Assembly (NCBI GenBank): GCA_023333565.1
Contig: JAJKFH010003762.1
Coordinates: forward strand, 3,038,001 to 3,102,000
DNA from: Puffinus mauretanicus
Lineage: Eukaryota; Chordata; Aves; Procellariiformes; Procellariidae
Reading direction: 5' to 3'
DNA: 64,000 nucleotides
The notes under the pieces were generated by a model that saw only the letters and a list, made by a program, of their open reading frames with translations, was not told where the DNA came from and searched no databases. Positions 61,035-64,000 of this stretch are shown piece by piece. Made by a program: the position numbers and the translations under genes. Each line of letters opens with the position of its first letter. Within the stretch, counting starts at the first letter, position 1.

Positions 61035-64000
61035 GTCGGCTGCTACCCAGGTTGACTGGCCCTCCTGCCGGACGAGGTGGCATCTCTGAAGGTGGCTTCT
61101 CCTGACCTTCCTACTCCCGTGTGCAGCTTTGGGTCTGGGGAAGCAATGGTCACCTCACTGCTTTGTGTAGGCTGAACACCTGGGGAGCCTTGCCAGCCTG
61201 GCACGGGGGCAGTTTGTACCTCCTGTGCATGCAGGGCTGACCCCTGCCTGAATTGAATATTCATCAGTGACAAGGCAGTGTGGCTTGAGATGAAGTTGTG
61301 TCATTCCCTATTCCTTCAGCGCCGGCGAGCAGCATCTTCACCAGGCAGCCGCTGCCCCTCACCCCCACCCAAAATCCTTCTCATTTTATGTGTCATTCAG
61401 AAAGCTGAAAAACAGCCAAACGTGGGTTTTTTTTATAAAATGGTGGTGATAAAAAAGAGTTCCAGGTTGGGATGTTGTATGCCAAGTTTCAGTGTGGAGT
61501 GAGTTTTATGGCTGAGTTATAAACCCCCTAAAATATGGTTTTATAATGGAAATGCTGACACAACCTTTATACACACCCGGCCATAATTCTAGATGATGTA
61601 AAATACTTTATATAGAAAGCCAAGATAAGTGGATTTTTGCTATAAAGAGCAAGTAGAAGATGAAAAGTACACCTTTTAGCTAAGTATTTTCATTCTTTGT
61701 TTTAATTTTGACCAAAGGACAAACCATATATCTAGAACGGCAGGTTTTTAAAGTCATACTTCATATTTGTATAAGACTAAATTATGTTTTTAATCTTTCT
61801 ACCAACCTAAAGTAATTCTTCCGGGAAGATCACTGTTTCCCAAAGCAAAAGTCAGGCTACTGATAAATAGGCATTTTCAAATGAATTTTATTAAAAATCT
61901 GGAGAATATCACAGGAAACATAAAGTAACATTTTCAAATAATAGATATAGTGCTCAGAGGAAAGTGTGTTAGAAGTAACGGACTGGATATAATTGAAACT
62001 GACCTCATAAAATCTACAATATATTTTTGTGATGCTGCTTTTCCAGGTCATTTCAGGATAACTGAGTATCCAGGAAGTAATGATACCTGTCACCAAAAAA
62101 CACCAGGAGTTTAATTCAGTTATAGCATCCAAAACTCTGGATATTTACTCAACTATTATGTGCAAAATCAGAATCCTTCAATTTGAAAATCAGCCTGATA
62201 ACAACAGAAAAGATTAGAACAGGTTACTCAGGTGATTTTCTGTACTTCATACTTATTTCAAAAGAGATTTTTTCTAAAAACAGAGTTTTGTTTTAATATT
62301 TTCGTTTGTTTTCTTCTATATGTGTTCCTTCATTTAAATTCATAAGGCTAGGAAAGGGGAAAGGGAAATTTCTAGACTTTTGGTAACTTGTCATATGCGA
62401 GTTAAAATTTCAGACCATGGATTACACTTGTGCTTCTGTATATATCTTAGTCTCAGTTTTCGGGCTGTTCAAGAACATACTGAGAAAATGTTTGGTTTTT
62501 TTTTCACTTAACAGTAATACATTTTAAACATACAAAATATTTTAATTGTAACCTATAAATTGATTTAATTGGTCAGATTTGTGCCTTTTCAAGGCTTTAC
62601 CTTTTCATCTCTATTTGAGAGAAGAATCAGTTGCGAAATGTTGACTGTCCTTATCTTCCTGACACCACGGTTTCTGTCATCAGCTGGGTGGAAGTGCATA
62701 TCCTCTGCATAACAGAAGAAGCCAGGCTGCTGATCGAGCCTTCAGCTTCCACTTGCTGGGAGGTTTGCAGAATAGTTTGCACTATGCCTCCAAGCGTCTC
62801 TGCCGAAATAAAAGGGGGACTTCAAACTTGAAGCAGCTGAGCATTTGTTTGCCTTACCCTGAGCAGGTCCTCCCCAGCTGTAGTGATAAAGGTATCTATA
62901 AAAACCTAGACAGGCTTTAGAGAGGAAGAAATGGACGCACAGAGAGGTTATGTCACTCACCCCAGGCTGTACAGGAAATCTGCAGTGGGACCAAGAGTAG
63001 GACTGAGGTGCTTAGCTTCTGTATCTCAACCACAAGACGATTTCTTTCTTCCTCACAATTAATGTAACGAATAATGTCACTGCTATAGGGACTAGCAGAG
63101 AAAGTGTTGCACTATGCTAAACAGCTGCTCTGTTGCAGACTGGAGATCAAATATTTCTCCACAAATGTTCAGCAAATCTCTGAAAATTGAATTGAGGGTT
63201 GCATATGTTGATTACCACCATGATTATTTTCTTAAAGAAAGATACTTAAAAGAAAATGTTTATCCAAATTAAAACAAAATATTTTCTTCTTTACATGAAA
63301 ATCCATTTCTTCATTTTTGAAGCAAACAGATGCTAATACAGAAAAAAATACTTTTTTCTTAGTTTCAGTATACATTTTAAAATCTTCATTTACTGTCTCT
63401 TTGATTTTGAGTTAGTCAGAAAGCATCCTCACAAGAAACAAAGGTTCCTATATAGCAGGGTGCCGCAGCCATAGCAGAGCCGGTGCCCAGGGCTGGCTCC
63501 ACTGCAGGGAGCAGATGCATAGCCAGCTGTGGTCCCTCCCAAAACTGCTCGATGGACAGGCAGACAGCACAGCCCACCAATCTTTTAGTGTCCACAGCCT
63601 TCTCTAGAAATCACGCCTGTCATGTAGAAAAGGGCAACACAGAGGTAAAAAACCTCACACTACCCCAAAGTTAGCAGAACAAGGATGGGCACACTGAGAA
63701 ACAGCAGCAACAGACAAAAACCTTGAAGAACACAAGATGTCTGCTGACAGTGCAGGCATGCTAGTAAGTCTAGAAAGTTTTAGTGAAAAGGTGGCAGATG
63801 CAAGAGATGAGAAAGGTGAAGGATTTGAGGCACCATCAGCACTCACTCCTGCCTGCCAGCACTCTTATAGGGCTGGGGAGACCGAGACTGGGGCAAGTTG
63901 GAGTTTGTGAATATGGTTGCAACCTGCAAGGGGCATAAGAGGTGAAATTACTTTGAAGCAGTGTAAGCTGGGGTGAAAACCAAAAGCTGATGAATTCCTT
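61035..64000. other. Non-coding DNA, no gene recognised
   Basis: AT-rich from about 61.5 kb, with GC-richer patches near 61.05-61.4 kb and 63.45-63.9 kb. No exon, RNA gene or transposon was recognised. It begins directly at the tail of copy B. No target-site duplication was recognised; CR1 insertions usually lack a clear one. Confidence 0.6.

Overview
The window looks like a piece of bird nuclear genome that is almost entirely non-coding. The clade evidence is repeat content. There are three CR1-type LINE sequences: one nearly full-length at its 5' side, one 5'-truncated with the diagnostic octamer tail, and one short 3' fragment. There is also an LTR end of a kind I associate with bird genomes. 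No bacterial-style gene organisation, rRNA, tRNA or CRISPR array was seen. Assignment to birds is confident; the species and the locus are not identifiable by eye.

Layout. Positions 1 to about 50.7 kb are mostly AT-rich, non-coding DNA, either a gene desert or a very large intron. It is interrupted by simple repeats, a CR1 3' fragment with an expanded AGAAT/AGAGT pentamer array (14.2-14.4 kb), a G-rich stretch (23.4 kb), an 87-bp tandem duplication (28.75-28.92 kb), a CpG-rich patch (34.2-34.65 kb) and one candidate exon (37.73-38.04 kb). That exon would encode the start of a small membrane-anchored protein and ends in a good splice donor. Positions 50.74-54.9 kb hold a minus-strand composite: an LTR 3' end fused to a CR1 lacking its last ~650 bp, but keeping ORF2, ORF1 and a GC-rich 5' UTR with 19-bp tandem repeats. 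Positions 54.9-60.1 kb are unremarkable. Positions 60.13-61.03 kb hold a second CR1 on the plus strand, 5'-truncated, with an intact 3' hairpin and tail. The remainder to 64 kb is non-coding.

How parts relate. In a living CR1, ORF1 (coiled coil plus SGNH-type esterase) and ORF2 (APE endonuclease plus reverse transcriptase) drive target-primed reverse transcription that starts at the 3' hairpin and octamer tail. Neither long copy here can do this. The large copy has stops, frameshifts and substituted catalytic residues in all three enzymatic domains, and its 3' end is missing. The smaller copy has the 3' end and an intact FADD motif but lacks everything upstream.

No convincing new biological system was found. 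The best leads are the CR1-LTR junction, the candidate signal-anchor exon, the CpG-rich patch open on both strands, and an apparent excess of POU-type octamer sites.
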